A stretch of 64,000 nt of DNA from Bigelowiella natans CCMP2755 (Eukaryota; Cercozoa; Chlorarachniophyceae), in NCBI GenBank assembly GCA_000320545.1, contig ADNK01003488.1, forward strand, positions 1-64,000, read 5' to 3'. Numbering within the stretch: the first letter of the stretch is position 1; each line of letters begins with the position of its first letter. Shown here piece by piece: positions 12,700-25,475 of this stretch. Below the pieces are notes generated by a model. It did not search any database, was not told the DNA's origin, and saw only the letters and a list, made by a program, of their open reading frames with translations. Both the position numbers and the translations under genes were made by a program.

Positions 12700-15600
12700 A
12701 TGTCTGCTGAAGACTTGGCGCTTGAACTCGAGAACAAAGTGGGGGAGTTCGAGGGTGGCCGCTCATACAAGCAAAAGAGAGTAAACTTTAGTTTAAACAA
12801 TTTAATATTTTTTCTTGACTACTCGTATGCGCAGGAAGCACTTAAAGATCTCGTAGCTTTTCTCGGACAAAATAAAAAGGCTCGTGAAATTGTAAGGAAC
12901 AACGAGGAGGATCAATTTACTTGGAATTATGGAATCAGCCTAGGGATCCAGCTACTGGAAGGTGCTTTAAAAAGCAAAAGCAAGGCGGATTCAAATACAC
13001 GGACAGAATCCTGGGATGCATTCTGTAAGCTCCTCGAGATTGCTGAACTGGAAGGCTCCTTTATGAGTTCTAACATGCTTACCAATATAAACGGGCTTGT
13101 ATCGAGGGTACTCAAAGATTCACATAACAGAAATCCGTTGGGTCAGTACGTGGGAAAGATTGTCAAAATCTTGCTGTTATCTGATAAGTACAACAAAACG
13201 AAGGAAGTTCTAAATTTGTACGAAAGCTACTTTGACATTTTCTCACGCCCTCTGATAACTATGGTGAAGAAATCGTCGAAAACATTAAAGGGAACAGTAT
13301 CTGGATCAGATGGAAAATTCATGCAAAACGCGCCCAATTACTGTGCAGATATATTACTGCTAATTATGAATTCAGACCCTCGTAACAGGATGCAATTTCT
13401 CGAGGAAAAAGTATTTCCATTTTACAGAGAGTATCTACAAGCGGGGCCTGGTCACACATCAACCACACAACGCCTTTTCCAAGGGCTTAACTCTGTCCTT
13501 CGAAAGCACGTAATGACAGCTGTGGGACCCTTCCGAATCTTTGCAGACTATATGATGCAATACTGCATTAAGTCATGGGGTAGCAGACGTCAGTCTACAG
13601 TTGTACGGGGAGAGATAATTAAATTTCTCAAGATAACTGTTAGAGTTAATTCGATTCTTCCTGCGGAGGACCAGTTGCAATCATTCTCTTCGAAATCAAT
13701 TATTCAGACTCTTGTGGGAATTTTTTATGCGGAAATTGTCTCTGCAAAGGACGGGGTATACATTGATGCTAAAATTGAGAGCAATCTAACGAACAGAGAA
13801 GGTTTCTATGGGGCAACCTTAAATGAAGCAACATACAATTTTCTCTATATTGCTACATACATAATTTCCATAGCGCGAGAGAATGTATTCGATCAACCTT
13901 ACAATGATGATGAGCTTGACGATGAGAACAAGAAATACAGCGACTTCGATGGATATAATAAGTCAACCCGAAACCCTATCCGCTCGTTTTGTGTGGGTGT
14001 GATGAAGCAGGATACTGAGGTGGTACTTCAATTTTTATGTGTTTTAATGGCTCAATTTCCATCTACATTCAAGAGAATGTTTGGCTCACGAGACAAAAGC
14101 ACTACTAAAGCTTCCTTCACACAACTTCTGGAAAAACTACTAAGGGTTTTGCAAAAAGGAGCAAATTCAGTCAAACTTTGGGGCCTTATATGTTTGTGTT
14201 ACTTCACAGACGTTGTAAGCAACAAGACAAAGCAGTGGCAAATTGTGTGGAGAATTAGCAAAAGGATCCTCTCATACGGTAATCGTGACTGCAGGAGAAT
14301 GGCTCTCTATTTACTCAAAAAGATTATTCAAAAGGGATTGGTATGCAAAAAAATGGTTATAGACGACTGTTCGTCCCTTATCAGGGAGAATTCTCTACTT
14401 GAATACGAAAGTGTGATACTTCAGGATTCCATCTCATTTGACACGAAACCGACGAAACGGAAAAGAAGAAAAGTGCGATTGTCCACGATGACGTCTTCTT
14501 CTAACTCTGGAGAAATAAAAAGCAACTATGTAAGAGGGGCAAGGAGAAAGCCGATGAGAAGAAATATAATGGTGAATCAAGAAGAACAACAAGAAGAAAA
14601 GACTGTATCAGCAATTGATGCAGTTGCTGCTCAATTCTATATGGTGGTTATGTCAAAAATCCCCATATATTATGAGGTGAAAACTCTTTCCATCATCGAC
14701 AAATGCATCGCAAAGATACCAAATAGTGTAGGACCATCAACAATTTTCTCCTGGTCAAGCATTGTATGTCGTCTATTGTTCTCTATTACCCACTTGGAAA
14801 ATGAGGATGACGCTGAACTAAGACGCAAGGGTAAAGATTATGATGCCACATATGCTGACGAAAATATTGGAATAAATTTGGTGAAAGGACATTACTTACG
14901 TGGGCTTAGAGAACAATTACGTTGTGATTTTGATTCATCATCAACCTACCCGAGTAGTACACCAATGTTGCAGTTTGCTAAACTAGTAGACTGCTGCAAA
15001 GATCTGAGGCGACAGCAGCATCAGCAGCAGCAGCACGTATTGAAATGTTCTTCGTTGTTATCCTTCTCGTCGCCATCTTCATCTTCTTCTCACATACCAC
15101 TTGTACCCACAATGGTTGCCGAAAGCTTACAGAACAGGATGTTAAGTGCGTTGCAATCTGCCGTTAACAATGCCACGACGCAGACGCAAAGTTGGACGAA
15201 TGACAGAAATAAGGACTATTCACGACGAAAAGATATTATCCCCGTCCTCCAGGAGCTTTCACTAAACATATTGCACTGGCTTCACATCATCGCGAAGTCT
15301 TTGAAATATAGGCATAAATTTCAGCGAGTAGATGAGAGTACTGATTGCCTCCTGGGTACATTTGAAAGCCTCCTTCGAGCATTATCAAACACAATTCATA
15401 TGTTACTTCAATTGAAATCCTTTCCTCCCGTAGGATTTACTATTTTCCTTGAAGAGCTGCTTATCAAATACCACTCCGTATTTTCTTATTCACTGCGTGG
15501 CATGGGCAGCAGTCTAGAATCGGATACTGTGGCGGTGGCAACCAAAAGAATAGGCAAAGCCTTTTTGCAAACTATGAAGTTTACCATTAAACTGTTCGAA

Positions 15601-17664
15601 GAGAGCATACGAAACGCTAAGAAAACCAATATAGGGCGAGCGTCGAAGTTCGAGGACGAGTTTAAGGTGGATTTTGAAGAAGATGGGGTAGCTGATAAAT
15701 TCATGGACGATTTTGCTCAAGACGATATTGGAACATACCATGAACGCTGGGAAAGGACCAAGGGATATCTAAACCTCCTTTGTCTATTTTCGAAAGATTT
15801 CCGAGTAAGACTTCCTAGTACAGATAGCGATCAGAAACGTCTAGATGATATTATGGAACGTAGCGAGATTGAGTTGCGTCAGCATGGCATGTTCTTCAAG
15901 ATGGAATTGCTGATTTTGCTAAATGAGGATCGAAATAAACATGCAACTCAATTGTGTAAGATATTAGAGGATGTAGAGATGGATATTCAGGAGAACCAGT
16001 TTGATCTCATTCAGATATTACAGTTCTTCCTCGACGTATTCAAATCTGTGATTTCTGGATCACTAAAATTGGAGGAAAAGAAGGATCTGGAATCTCGAAG
16101 AGGCATTTCTCAAGTGAAGGCTCGATGCAAGGCTGTTTTCGATGAGATTACGAAACTTTGGAATCACGATGAAATTACGATCTCACCGGAAGAAAAACTG
16201 CTGATATTGCGCTGTATCATACCCGGGATTCGAAGCGGCCTTCTTAACATCCAACATATGTTATTATCCTCCACAAAGGACGAAAACTACTCCATTCGAC
16301 TGTTCTGTTCTCGTGAGTGTGCGAAGTTGCTGACCTTATTCAAGAATGGGCGTAAGATATTCGACACCTTCCGCAAACAGGTCTTATGATCACACTCAAT
16401 TCACATTTGAAGTAAATTTAACGGTTTTTTTTTTCATTCTTCTACTTAAATAGATCAGAGGACAACTAGAGAATCTGGCGCTTCCACGAGACGAATCTTT
16501 TGCGCGTAGTCTAATGGCTACTTTGTGTCAGTTTGCACTGAGAATTCCTTCGGTTCGTTCCCTTGTTCTATTAGATTTGTGCTACTTCGCAGGAACACAG
16601 CCGCAGTTATATCCTGTTTGTCAGCTAGCATATGTGCAACTGTGCAAGGCAGTCCATCATATGGAAGATACTTGTATTTCAGAAAATAATAAGCAAAGTC
16701 ACAATCAAGATAAATTAAGTAGTAGCAGTGATCACGATGAAAGATACAGGAACGTCACAGCGTCGTCTTTGCTAAGAGTTCACATGGAATACGTAATCAC
16801 CGAGTGGTTTGCGTTGGGCTGCACGTTTCGGGATTTTCCATTCCAACTTCTCGGTATCACGACTCTTCCAACATGATCGTTTAACTTTTTGCCAACAAAG
16901 AAACTGACTTAGTTTTCGTCCACAGATTCGTATTCCGGAAAGGCTACCTCCTATTCATTCACGCAGAAACATCAACGACCGTCAGAGTCAATTGCGCATC
17001 ACTTAAATAATTTTGAGAAGCAATTATCATGTGCAGCCGTGCTTTCATACAAATCTCATCATGGGGTCCTAGTGGAAATTGCTAGCATTTTGAATACATC
17101 CGTTGCAAAAATTCTTCGTAGGCATTTTGCAGGAATATTTGCTAGGGTACATTCAATGTATTTTCCTCGGGATGAACTAGACGAGGAAAAGAATAATTCT
17201 TTGTACGACAGAGCAAAAGCAACGATGGAATATTTCAAGCGCCAGATTGGTGAGGATGTATACAATAGAATGTACCGGAAGCAAGATGATTTGATTATGT
17301 CAATCATGGAACTCGTCACGGTTGAGGGAACAAGGACATTACCTCAGTGTAGAATTGAGGATTTACTGGACATGTTAACAAACATAGCTGAGAACATGCA
17401 ACCGGCTATACCACTAGCCAAACTTTTATGCCGAAAAGAATCTGATCGCATTCAAATGGTATTTCACCGGTTTCAATTATGGTTTGATTCACCATCATTT
17501 AATAATCGGCAAAAATGGAGCCTGTACCAACTTCTTCGCAAAATTTTGCTTGAAGTTCTGGATGAAGAAATACAGAAGCCAGCGATTTTACGCCCTGCTT
17601 TGCACTTGGTATTGTGGCTAATTCCTAGATTTGATGAGTATGCTGAACAGTCGAGAAGTAATGT

Positions 17665-17696
<32 letters not shown>

Positions 17697-20600
17697 AGGC
17701 CAATGGTGGTTTGGGTGGGAAAACCTCCGGTGGTACCGTCTACTCCACCCTTCAATTGCTACGAGATTTCTGTGGCAAAGTGATGAAACTCAACCCACAG
17801 TCTCTCTCCAAGCACTTACAGGATATTGTCACGGCCCTTGTACTGTATTATAGAAGAGCAGAGGCTACCTTTCATGATGGTAGGTTAATGATTGAAAAGG
17901 TGAAGAGAAGGGGAGGCATTCTAGAAGATTTTGATGGAAATGGAAAGGTCCGACAACGTGATAGAGAACTGTTCCAAGGTAGGACCAAAGGCATTGCATC
18001 GCTTTTAGATCTTATAATTGGAAAAGCGTATAAAGAGCATCCTCGATTCTTTGTGGAACCTATCCGCTCTCTTACGCCAATGCCCAAGATTCCATTGTTT
18101 GCATTTGCCAATAGGGTATGCAATCACTTATGCAAGAAGGACAATCTCAGTCAAAAAATAAAAAGATTTATTGCCAACGTATCGAGATCTCATTCCTGGT
18201 TTTCAAGTTCTCATCACGTTCCTGGAGCCTCCCATTTGCTAGATCTTCTGAGGATGAGTAGACAAGAAATGCTGGTGATGATGGAAAGTAGGAATGAAGC
18301 TGAGGTGATCGCTGAGTTGCAGCAAGTGCTTGTTGGTTTGTGCGCTGAAGAGAATGGTTCCTGCGAGGAAGTTAGGCAGCTTGCAGGTTTGTGTTTAGGA
18401 GAAATTGGAATACTATTGCATGGAGGGGAAACCGCTTCCGCACGAAGAAATGCAAATATCGTCGAAAGTGATGATGGCGACCAAGAATCTGATCAAAGTG
18501 AAAGTTTATTGGAAACATCACATCTCAGAATCGTCCTTTGGCTACATCAATTTCTTAGAGATTCAGATGCAAAGATTGTATTGATAGCTGCAGAAACATT
18601 GCGAGAGATCTTGTCCGAAGATGAAGACACGCTAGCGTGGAGTCAATTGCCTTCTTCCGTGCGAAACAATCTGAATCCATATCGATCGAAAGCGCTGAGG
18701 CGAAAAGAGGCAAAAAGTAGGAGGGGCAACAAGTCGACGGATGTTGCGGCATCGTCGTTGTCATGCCTCCAGCAGACAACCGCTGCTCTGGGTCGAAATG
18801 TAACAGGTCGTTCGTTATTTTCTATTCTCAGTTACTACCACTATCATCGTTTTGATAATTTTATCACACCACTATTTTCAATATCATCATCACCATCTAT
18901 AACTTGTTCACTCCTATCTGTACTCCTCCTCCAGGACATGAAGTAGAAGACTTGTTGTGGGATCCGAGAGGGAAATCGTCAGCAAAATGGGTCACGAATA
19001 TCACCGCTGCCTTGGCTACTAGAGCCCGGGATCCTATCTACAGATATACTTCACGAATGTGTCTCGCAAAACCAGAATTTGCATCTTTCATGCTCCCACG
19101 GCTTGTGTTTGATGTGATGTGTTCATCTCATGAGATGATGCACCAACAATCCCACCACTGCATACCCGCAGACGCTGATAATAAAGGTGTTATCTCTGGG
19201 AAGGATAATGATTCAGAGTTTTCCGACTCATTTTGTTGTACAAATCAAATAAATGTTCAACTCCAACGTTTCGTGAATGGACGCAATAATGATGGATCAG
19301 GGGATCAAATTGATGAAGCAGTTATGGATGACATTTTCCGAGTCTTGCATTACGTCCGCAAAAAGCATATTAATATTATGAAAGAAACACACCTATCTCG
19401 GCGCAAAGAATCGAAAGCATTAAGGGAAATTTTAGGGAAACACGAGGACAAGCTAGATAAATTAGTAGCTGTGGAAGCTGCTTGTTATCTTCAGATGCAT
19501 TTCTCTGCATTAATATTTCTAGAGGCTTTTTACAAGGAACAACACGTAAGTGATCAACCAACAGGAGAAATGAAGCAAGCAATCGATTTTATGGGGCATT
19601 CGAGTTCCAACAGCTTCTTAGAAATTCTCAAAAAAAATGTCGGTGATAGCTGCCCAACGGGGGTTCCATCAATTTCTCGGAAGCAAACCATGAAAGAGTC
19701 CTCAAAGAATGTGGCCAGAGTTGAAGTTAGTAGTAGAGAGGGGGGGATTTGCAGGCGATTTCTCACGAAAATATTTCGAGCTAGCGACGATCCTGATGCA
19801 ATATATGGAGTTCCAGCCGTATCTTCAGATATTGAAACTGAGCTCTTACTAACGGAACATGAGGAAAAATGGCCGAAGGTGCTACAGATATATGATGGAA
19901 TGTGTCAAGAGCAAGAAGAACAGCAACGTACCTCAGAGTATGATGGAAAGGTTAATAAATTCCAGCATTCTTCGCCTCCCTCACAGGCCTCTTCATGCTC
20001 TGAGATAAGATCGCCATCAAAAGTTATATCCATTTCTGGAAAAAAACGCACAAGATCATCGTCAACCGGAAACGAAACGGGAATTCATATGTCTTCGCAA
20101 AGAGGCTCCATAGCCAATTCCGATCAAGCAGCAGTCGCCGAGAAGGGTGGTTTACTGTCGATGTCATCGCCTTCTTTGGATGGAATTAGTTCGAGTACAG
20201 ATGTGAAGCCATTCAGGTACCAAATGCAGTTACAAAGAGGATTGACAGATAGCCTTCACCGTATGGGTTATTGCTACTTGTTACAAAGATATATGGAGCA
20301 TATTTCCAAGACAAACACGTCTATTTACGAGGAGCTTGCTGATAGTCATTATGAAGTTGCATGGAAGAGTAGTAATTGGTCATTAGAGCAGTCTAACGGA
20401 TCCAGCAGCACTGTCTTGCCACCAAGTACCTTCCATGTTTCTTTATACAGAGCTCTTGTTGGATTGAAAGATTCAAATTTAAGATTAGTAGATTCAAATA
20501 TTATGTTAGCTCGCTCAGAGATACTTGGGACGATATCACGTATAGGGAAAAGAGCGGAAAGTTTTGCTATTGTAATGCCATCGATTGTTCAGCTCCAACT

Positions 20601-22219
20601 TCTCCATGATATTCAAGAGTCTAGGGACCTTATCTTCATCAAACAACGACAGGAGGAACAAAAATATCACTTTTCAAAGGGAGACTCTGCGTCAACTCAG
20701 GACTTAGAGGCCCTTTATCATCATTCATTCAGGACAAATAACAACAATAGCAGTTTTTTGTCCTCCTCCTCCTCCTCCTCCTCCTCCTCGAATTCATTGG
20801 TAGATTTCCAGGAAATGTACTCTAAGAGAATAAGGCGATATCATGGTAAGTTCCAGCTAATAGAACCTGTATTGAATCTAAGAAGCGTGCTCTTGGAAAT
20901 TGCTGGAAATCACAACCTGCTAGGGAACCATCTACATGAGGCTTCTAAGCTAGCACGAGAAGCACGTGTTCCGCATACTTGTCAAACTTTTCTTCAAAGG
21001 GCTACCCGACACCCAGAATTGAACTTTATTCATCGCATGAAAATTTTGCTCGAAGAAGCTCACTTACTCTGGGATGCAAAAGATGAGCAACGAGCTATTA
21101 GCCACGCAATGCATCTTGTGAGAAAACTTCGAAGTTGTAATCAAGAAGTCTTTAGAGATATTTCTCCTCGAGAGATTGTTAGGTATCAAGTGGATCTGCA
21201 TTGTCTTCTTGGGGAATGGCTATCTGAAACATTGAGCGAGGGCACTGAAACTATCAATCGTATTCTAGACAGCGCTAAGCAGCCTGTACTCACTACTACC
21301 ACAGCAGCAGCAGCAGCATTGGTTAAAAGACATAGTAAGAAGATGAGAACGTCAAAGCATCATGACAACAAGAATGGAATGGATGAAGATACCACTATAA
21401 CTCGAACAAGTCCAACTGGAAAAGAACTGCATAAGGTCAATTACCAGATGGGAAAATTTCATGATCGCATGCATCAACGATTGATTGCTCAAAAGAAATC
21501 CGTGGAATATCAAAGAAGTCACAAACTTATGAGAGAGAACATGACAAAGTTTAAGACTTTGCAAGATGGACTGAAGCAGCAGGATGAAGCTAAAAAAGGT
21601 GGTAGTGGTGGTAGTAGACGAAAGCATCTCGTCTATACCAAAGCTGAACTCCGTTCCCATATGAATATACTGCAAAAGAATATTGATATGGACAGGAAGA
21701 AGCATGAGGCTTTGGAAGAAAACATTCAAATATCTCTCGTAAAAGCGATTAGATGTTATGGACAATGTTTAGTTCAGGGAGACGAGTATGATCGTTCAGT
21801 TTTATACCGACTGATATCTCTTTGGTTTTCTAATTCAAATAACGAGCAAGTATCCCGTCAGATGGGGTATGCAATTCGAAACATCCCTATTTACAAGTTT
21901 ATGCCTCTTGTTTATCAAATCGCTTCCCGACTGAAAGTATGGAATGGTGCTCCTAATCATCAACAATCACCTGCTTCTTCCTCTAAAGCCGTACAGTCCA
22001 GCAGCGAAATGCTATTTAGGAGCACAGTGTATACTTTGGTGAAAAAGATGGCTATCAAATATCCCTTTCACACATTGTACCAAATCTTTGCACTGGAAAA
22101 TGGTGACAAACTCCACAAGCAATCTCGCCTTTCTAAAGGCTTCCAAATTGATGTTGAGCGGAAAAATGCTGCCAAAATCATGCTCACGGAGCTTAAGGTA
22201 GTAAGAAATCTTGCAGTAG

Positions 22220-22250
<31 letters not shown>

Positions 22251-23999
22251 TATTAATTTATTGATGCTACTTTCAGTGCGTGCAGACCATTATCATCATC
22301 AACTCATCATCATCATCATCACCATCATCATCATCATTATCATCACTTCCAATGGTTTTCATTCAAAAACACACCAGCAGAGTTCAACGGCACAATCGAA
22401 GACCGTGAATGCTATTGGGCACCTCATAGAGGCATTTATCGATCTCTCAAACAAGCGTTTTCCACAGTCTAATGAAAGACGAAGAAAAGTTTTAGGTGAT
22501 AATAACTATACTACGCTATTGGTGGTAAATAAAGACTACTAGTAGTAGTAGTAGTAGTTGTAGTAGTAGTAGTAGTAGTAGTAGTAGCAGTACCATAATT
22601 TTCCTTAATGTCGAGGATTATTTTCCTGAACGATATTATTATTTTCCTTCGTCTCTCATTGTACCCTAGTAATCTCCAATAATCTCTTTTTTTTGTTTTT
22701 ACTCTGTCGCTCAATCACTCCAATATTTTTCGTCCTGTCCTGTCAGCCCTGCGGTCTATACCACTGAGTAAGCTGAGCAACGAAATGCTTGAACTATTGC
22801 CAGTGCCTACCTCGACGTTAGAGGTCCGCCCTGATGGGGATTACTCACAAGCTCCAAAAATTAGCCATTTTGGCAAAACGGTTAAATTTGCAAATACAGG
22901 CATCTCGCGTCCTATGATTATTGAGTGTACCAACACGGACGGCCAAAGTTCTCGGTTACTCGCCAAGCCGAAAGATGATCTTCGTCAAGATGCGGTCATG
23001 GAGCAAGTATTTCGTCTTGTTAATGACCTTCTCTACGAGAATGTACACACACGCCGACGAAGACTTCGCATGCGAACGTACAACGTGGTTCCATTCACAC
23101 CGTGTGTTGGATTGGTGGAATGGGTTGAAAATACCACCTCTATAGGAGATTACCTCACAAAACCACAGACTGGAGCGCATATTCGGTACGCACGACCAGA
23201 TCAAAAATGGGTGAATGCCCATGATATCCAGAAATACCTCCTTTACGATGGATCAAACGGGAGAAACAAAAAAGGAAGTGGTACTGGGAAGAAAAAAAAG
23301 AGTCTATTCGAGAAATATCGAGAAATATCGAGGGACTTTCAACCGGTATTTCGCCATTTCTTTCACGAAAATTTTAGTGATCCTTGTGCGTGGTTCCATC
23401 GAAGAACCGAGTACACCCGAAGTGTGGCTGTGAGCTCAATTGTTGGTTATGTAGTAGGCCTTGGAGATCGACACTGTCAAAATATTCTAATTGATAAGCA
23501 TAGTGCTGAATTTGTCCAAATCGATCTTGGAGTTGCGTTTGATCAAGGCCGTATACTAAAAACGCCTGAAATTGTACCGTTCAGACTTACAAGAGACATT
23601 GTAGATGGTATGGGAATCACAGGTGTTGAGGGAATTTTTCGCCGTTGTTGTGAAGAAACCATGAGGGTACTTCGAAGCCGAAAAGAGATGTTGCTCACTG
23701 TGCTTGAGGTTTTTGTCCATGACCCACTGTATAGATGGGCATTATCACCCGAAAAACTAGATAGATTACGCCCTAAGGATTACATATCACGACTGCCATC
23801 CGCAGGGGTTGAATCCAAAGAAGAGCGTGCGAAAAATAGTGATGCCGAAAGGGCATTATTCGGTATAAAGCAGAAACTGCAAGGAACTGAATTTGAAAGA
23901 ACTTTAAGTGTTGAAGGCCAAATAAAGACTCTTATAAACGAGGCCACCGACCCCAAAAATCTGTCGAAGATGTTCGTTGGATGGGCTGCGTGGGTTTAA
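12700..23999 (+). CDS. ATM: ATM/Tel1-type phosphatidylinositol-3-kinase-related protein kinase
   Basis: Seven exons with consistent phases: 12700-12780, 12835-16380, 16454-16853, 16926-18806, 18935-22197, 22381-22495, 22747-23999. They give about 3,512 residues, somewhat longer than animal ATM. ATM is the serine/threonine kinase that signals DNA double-strand breaks in the nucleus. The kinase domain is in the last exon: KDDLRQDAVMEQVF, then the catalytic loop GLGDRHCQNIL, IDLGVAFDQG, and RDIVDGMGITGVEG, which is diagnostic for ATM. The FATC tail ends DPKNLSKMFVGWAAWV. The N-terminus is compatible with a TAN motif, followed by long helical-repeat and FAT regions. Low-complexity serine and His/Gln runs interrupt the repeats. 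Introns 1 (54 bp) and 5 (183 bp) are multiples of three without in-frame stops, so unspliced frames read through. The acceptor of exon 6 is the least certain junction. Confidence 0.95.
22198..22380 (+). repeat. Microsatellite-filled in-frame intron of ATM
   Basis: Between donor AAG|GTAGTAAG and acceptor CAGCAG|AGT lies a 183-bp intron composed largely of an (AT)n run and an (ATC)n run. It is a multiple of three and lacks an in-frame stop, so retention would insert about 61 residues rich in Tyr/Ile rather than truncate the kinase. Confidence 0.75.
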
Positions 24000-24636
24000 A
24001 TGATGAATGAGGATTAAGTGGATAAATGTCTGTCTGCTGTGAAAAGATTCAAGTTAATTTTTATTATGACGATCACTTCGTTGCCACGTACATCAAACAG
24101 AACGTAATGCATGCATCTGCACAATCAGGATCTGCGCATGAACAATCTTACATCATAAGCCGTGTGATGCGAATGGTGAGTCGCCTGTTCATTGTGCTAG
24201 TATGCTCTGCTCGACTTTCTCTTGTTGCATCTACGCCACATGCTAGCTAGGATCTGTAATCTGGCAACATCTAGAGGTGACACCGTGTCATACATCTATC
24301 TAGACGACATGCGCCTACTCCAACCATAGCTAGGCGATTACAAGACAATGTTCTAAGCTAATAACTGCATCAGATGATAATTTGCTTGTACCGCACGGCC
24401 ATGATACGTCGGACACACAGAAGTAGTATGCTCTGATGTGTCAAACATGCTGTGATTCACGAACAACATCGCACGGGCATGAGCTCCAGACAAAAAAATG
24501 CCAAGGACCGCTAGACCGTCGCCTCCGCGAAACGCATGATACTGCATCACGTTTGCCTAGTTGCCAAAGTGACCCATCTGTGTCAGCTGTTTGATGTGAC
24601 TTATGCTGAGTGACGGAGCTATCTACTAGCTATGCA

Positions 24637-24720
24637 ATGACGACGGCGTCACGAGCGAGCGCGAGATAGCACGAATAGACGCAATTCTTGATGCTTTACA
24701 GCCGCTTCCTTGTTTTCCCA
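24637..24720 (+). repeat. 84-bp direct repeat, copy 1
   Basis: Begins ATGACGACGGCGTCACGAG and ends CCTTGTTTTCCCA. It is repeated at 25033-25116 with two mismatches by eye (AGCACG against GGCGCG). The flanking bases differ on both sides, so the unit boundaries are sharp. The core GACGGCGTC is palindromic. Confidence 0.9.
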
Positions 24721-25032
24721 GTGCGTGCGCTACACCATTAGCGACTTCAAGACTAAAACATTGATGTGCAAATAATGAACATGTCTTCCACCACATAACA
24801 AACATGTTCATTGTGCACACATTGCGATCTAGCAATAATGGCGTGATCACAATCATTCACATGCGCCACACATGCATGCATGCGCCAGCATTGGCGGAGT
24901 AAGCATGCTACTTGCTTGATCTAAATATGTGCGCGCGCATGCACGTGCACACATAGCTCGCATCGCATTGGATGTATTGCTATGTGTGTGTGCGCATAGA
25001 TCATGATCATTTGTTGACAAAATGCGACACAC

Positions 25033-25116
25033 ATGACGACGGCGTCACGAGCGAGCGCGAGATGGCGCGAATAGACGCAATTCTTGATGCTTTACAGCCG
25101 CTTCCTTGTTTTCCCA
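25033..25116 (+). repeat. 84-bp direct repeat, copy 2
   Basis: Second copy of 24637-24720, 396 bp downstream in the same orientation. No target-site duplication was found around either copy, so I cannot say whether it is a small mobile element or a local duplication. Confidence 0.9.
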
Positions 25117-25475
25117 TAGTAGACATAGCAACATGATATAGCAGCGGCTACAGTAGTCGCCACAGCCGGGCTCATTACGCGAGAGAATGTGCACTGGGTA
25201 CCAGCACCTCCCCCCCATACCCTTGCCATACAGCGGCAATCGGCGGACACCACCTTCTTAGTGCGAATACGCGCAGGAGCGGCAGGAATAGTGATACTCT
25301 ATAATTTCCATGGATATACGCATGCTCATATCAAAATGTGCATTCGAATAGAAGTCGATATTAATGCCACTACGAGAGGTGATATACTGCGTAATACTAT
25401 TGTGAAACCTATTTTCGCATTTATGTCTGTACCGCAAAGTCATTGAATGAACCAGCTATTTCGGAAAAAACGAAA

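Larger units (their letters stand above)
24000..25475. other. Convergent spacer ATM / nephrocystin-like: palindromic-word island
   Basis: This 1.5-kb spacer lies between two 3' ends. It is filled with short words such as CATGCATGCATGC, GCTAGC, ACACATTGC and GTGCGCGCGCATGCAC. An 84-bp direct repeat is embedded in it. No gene is recognisable; the short open frames have no domain. Confidence 0.7.
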
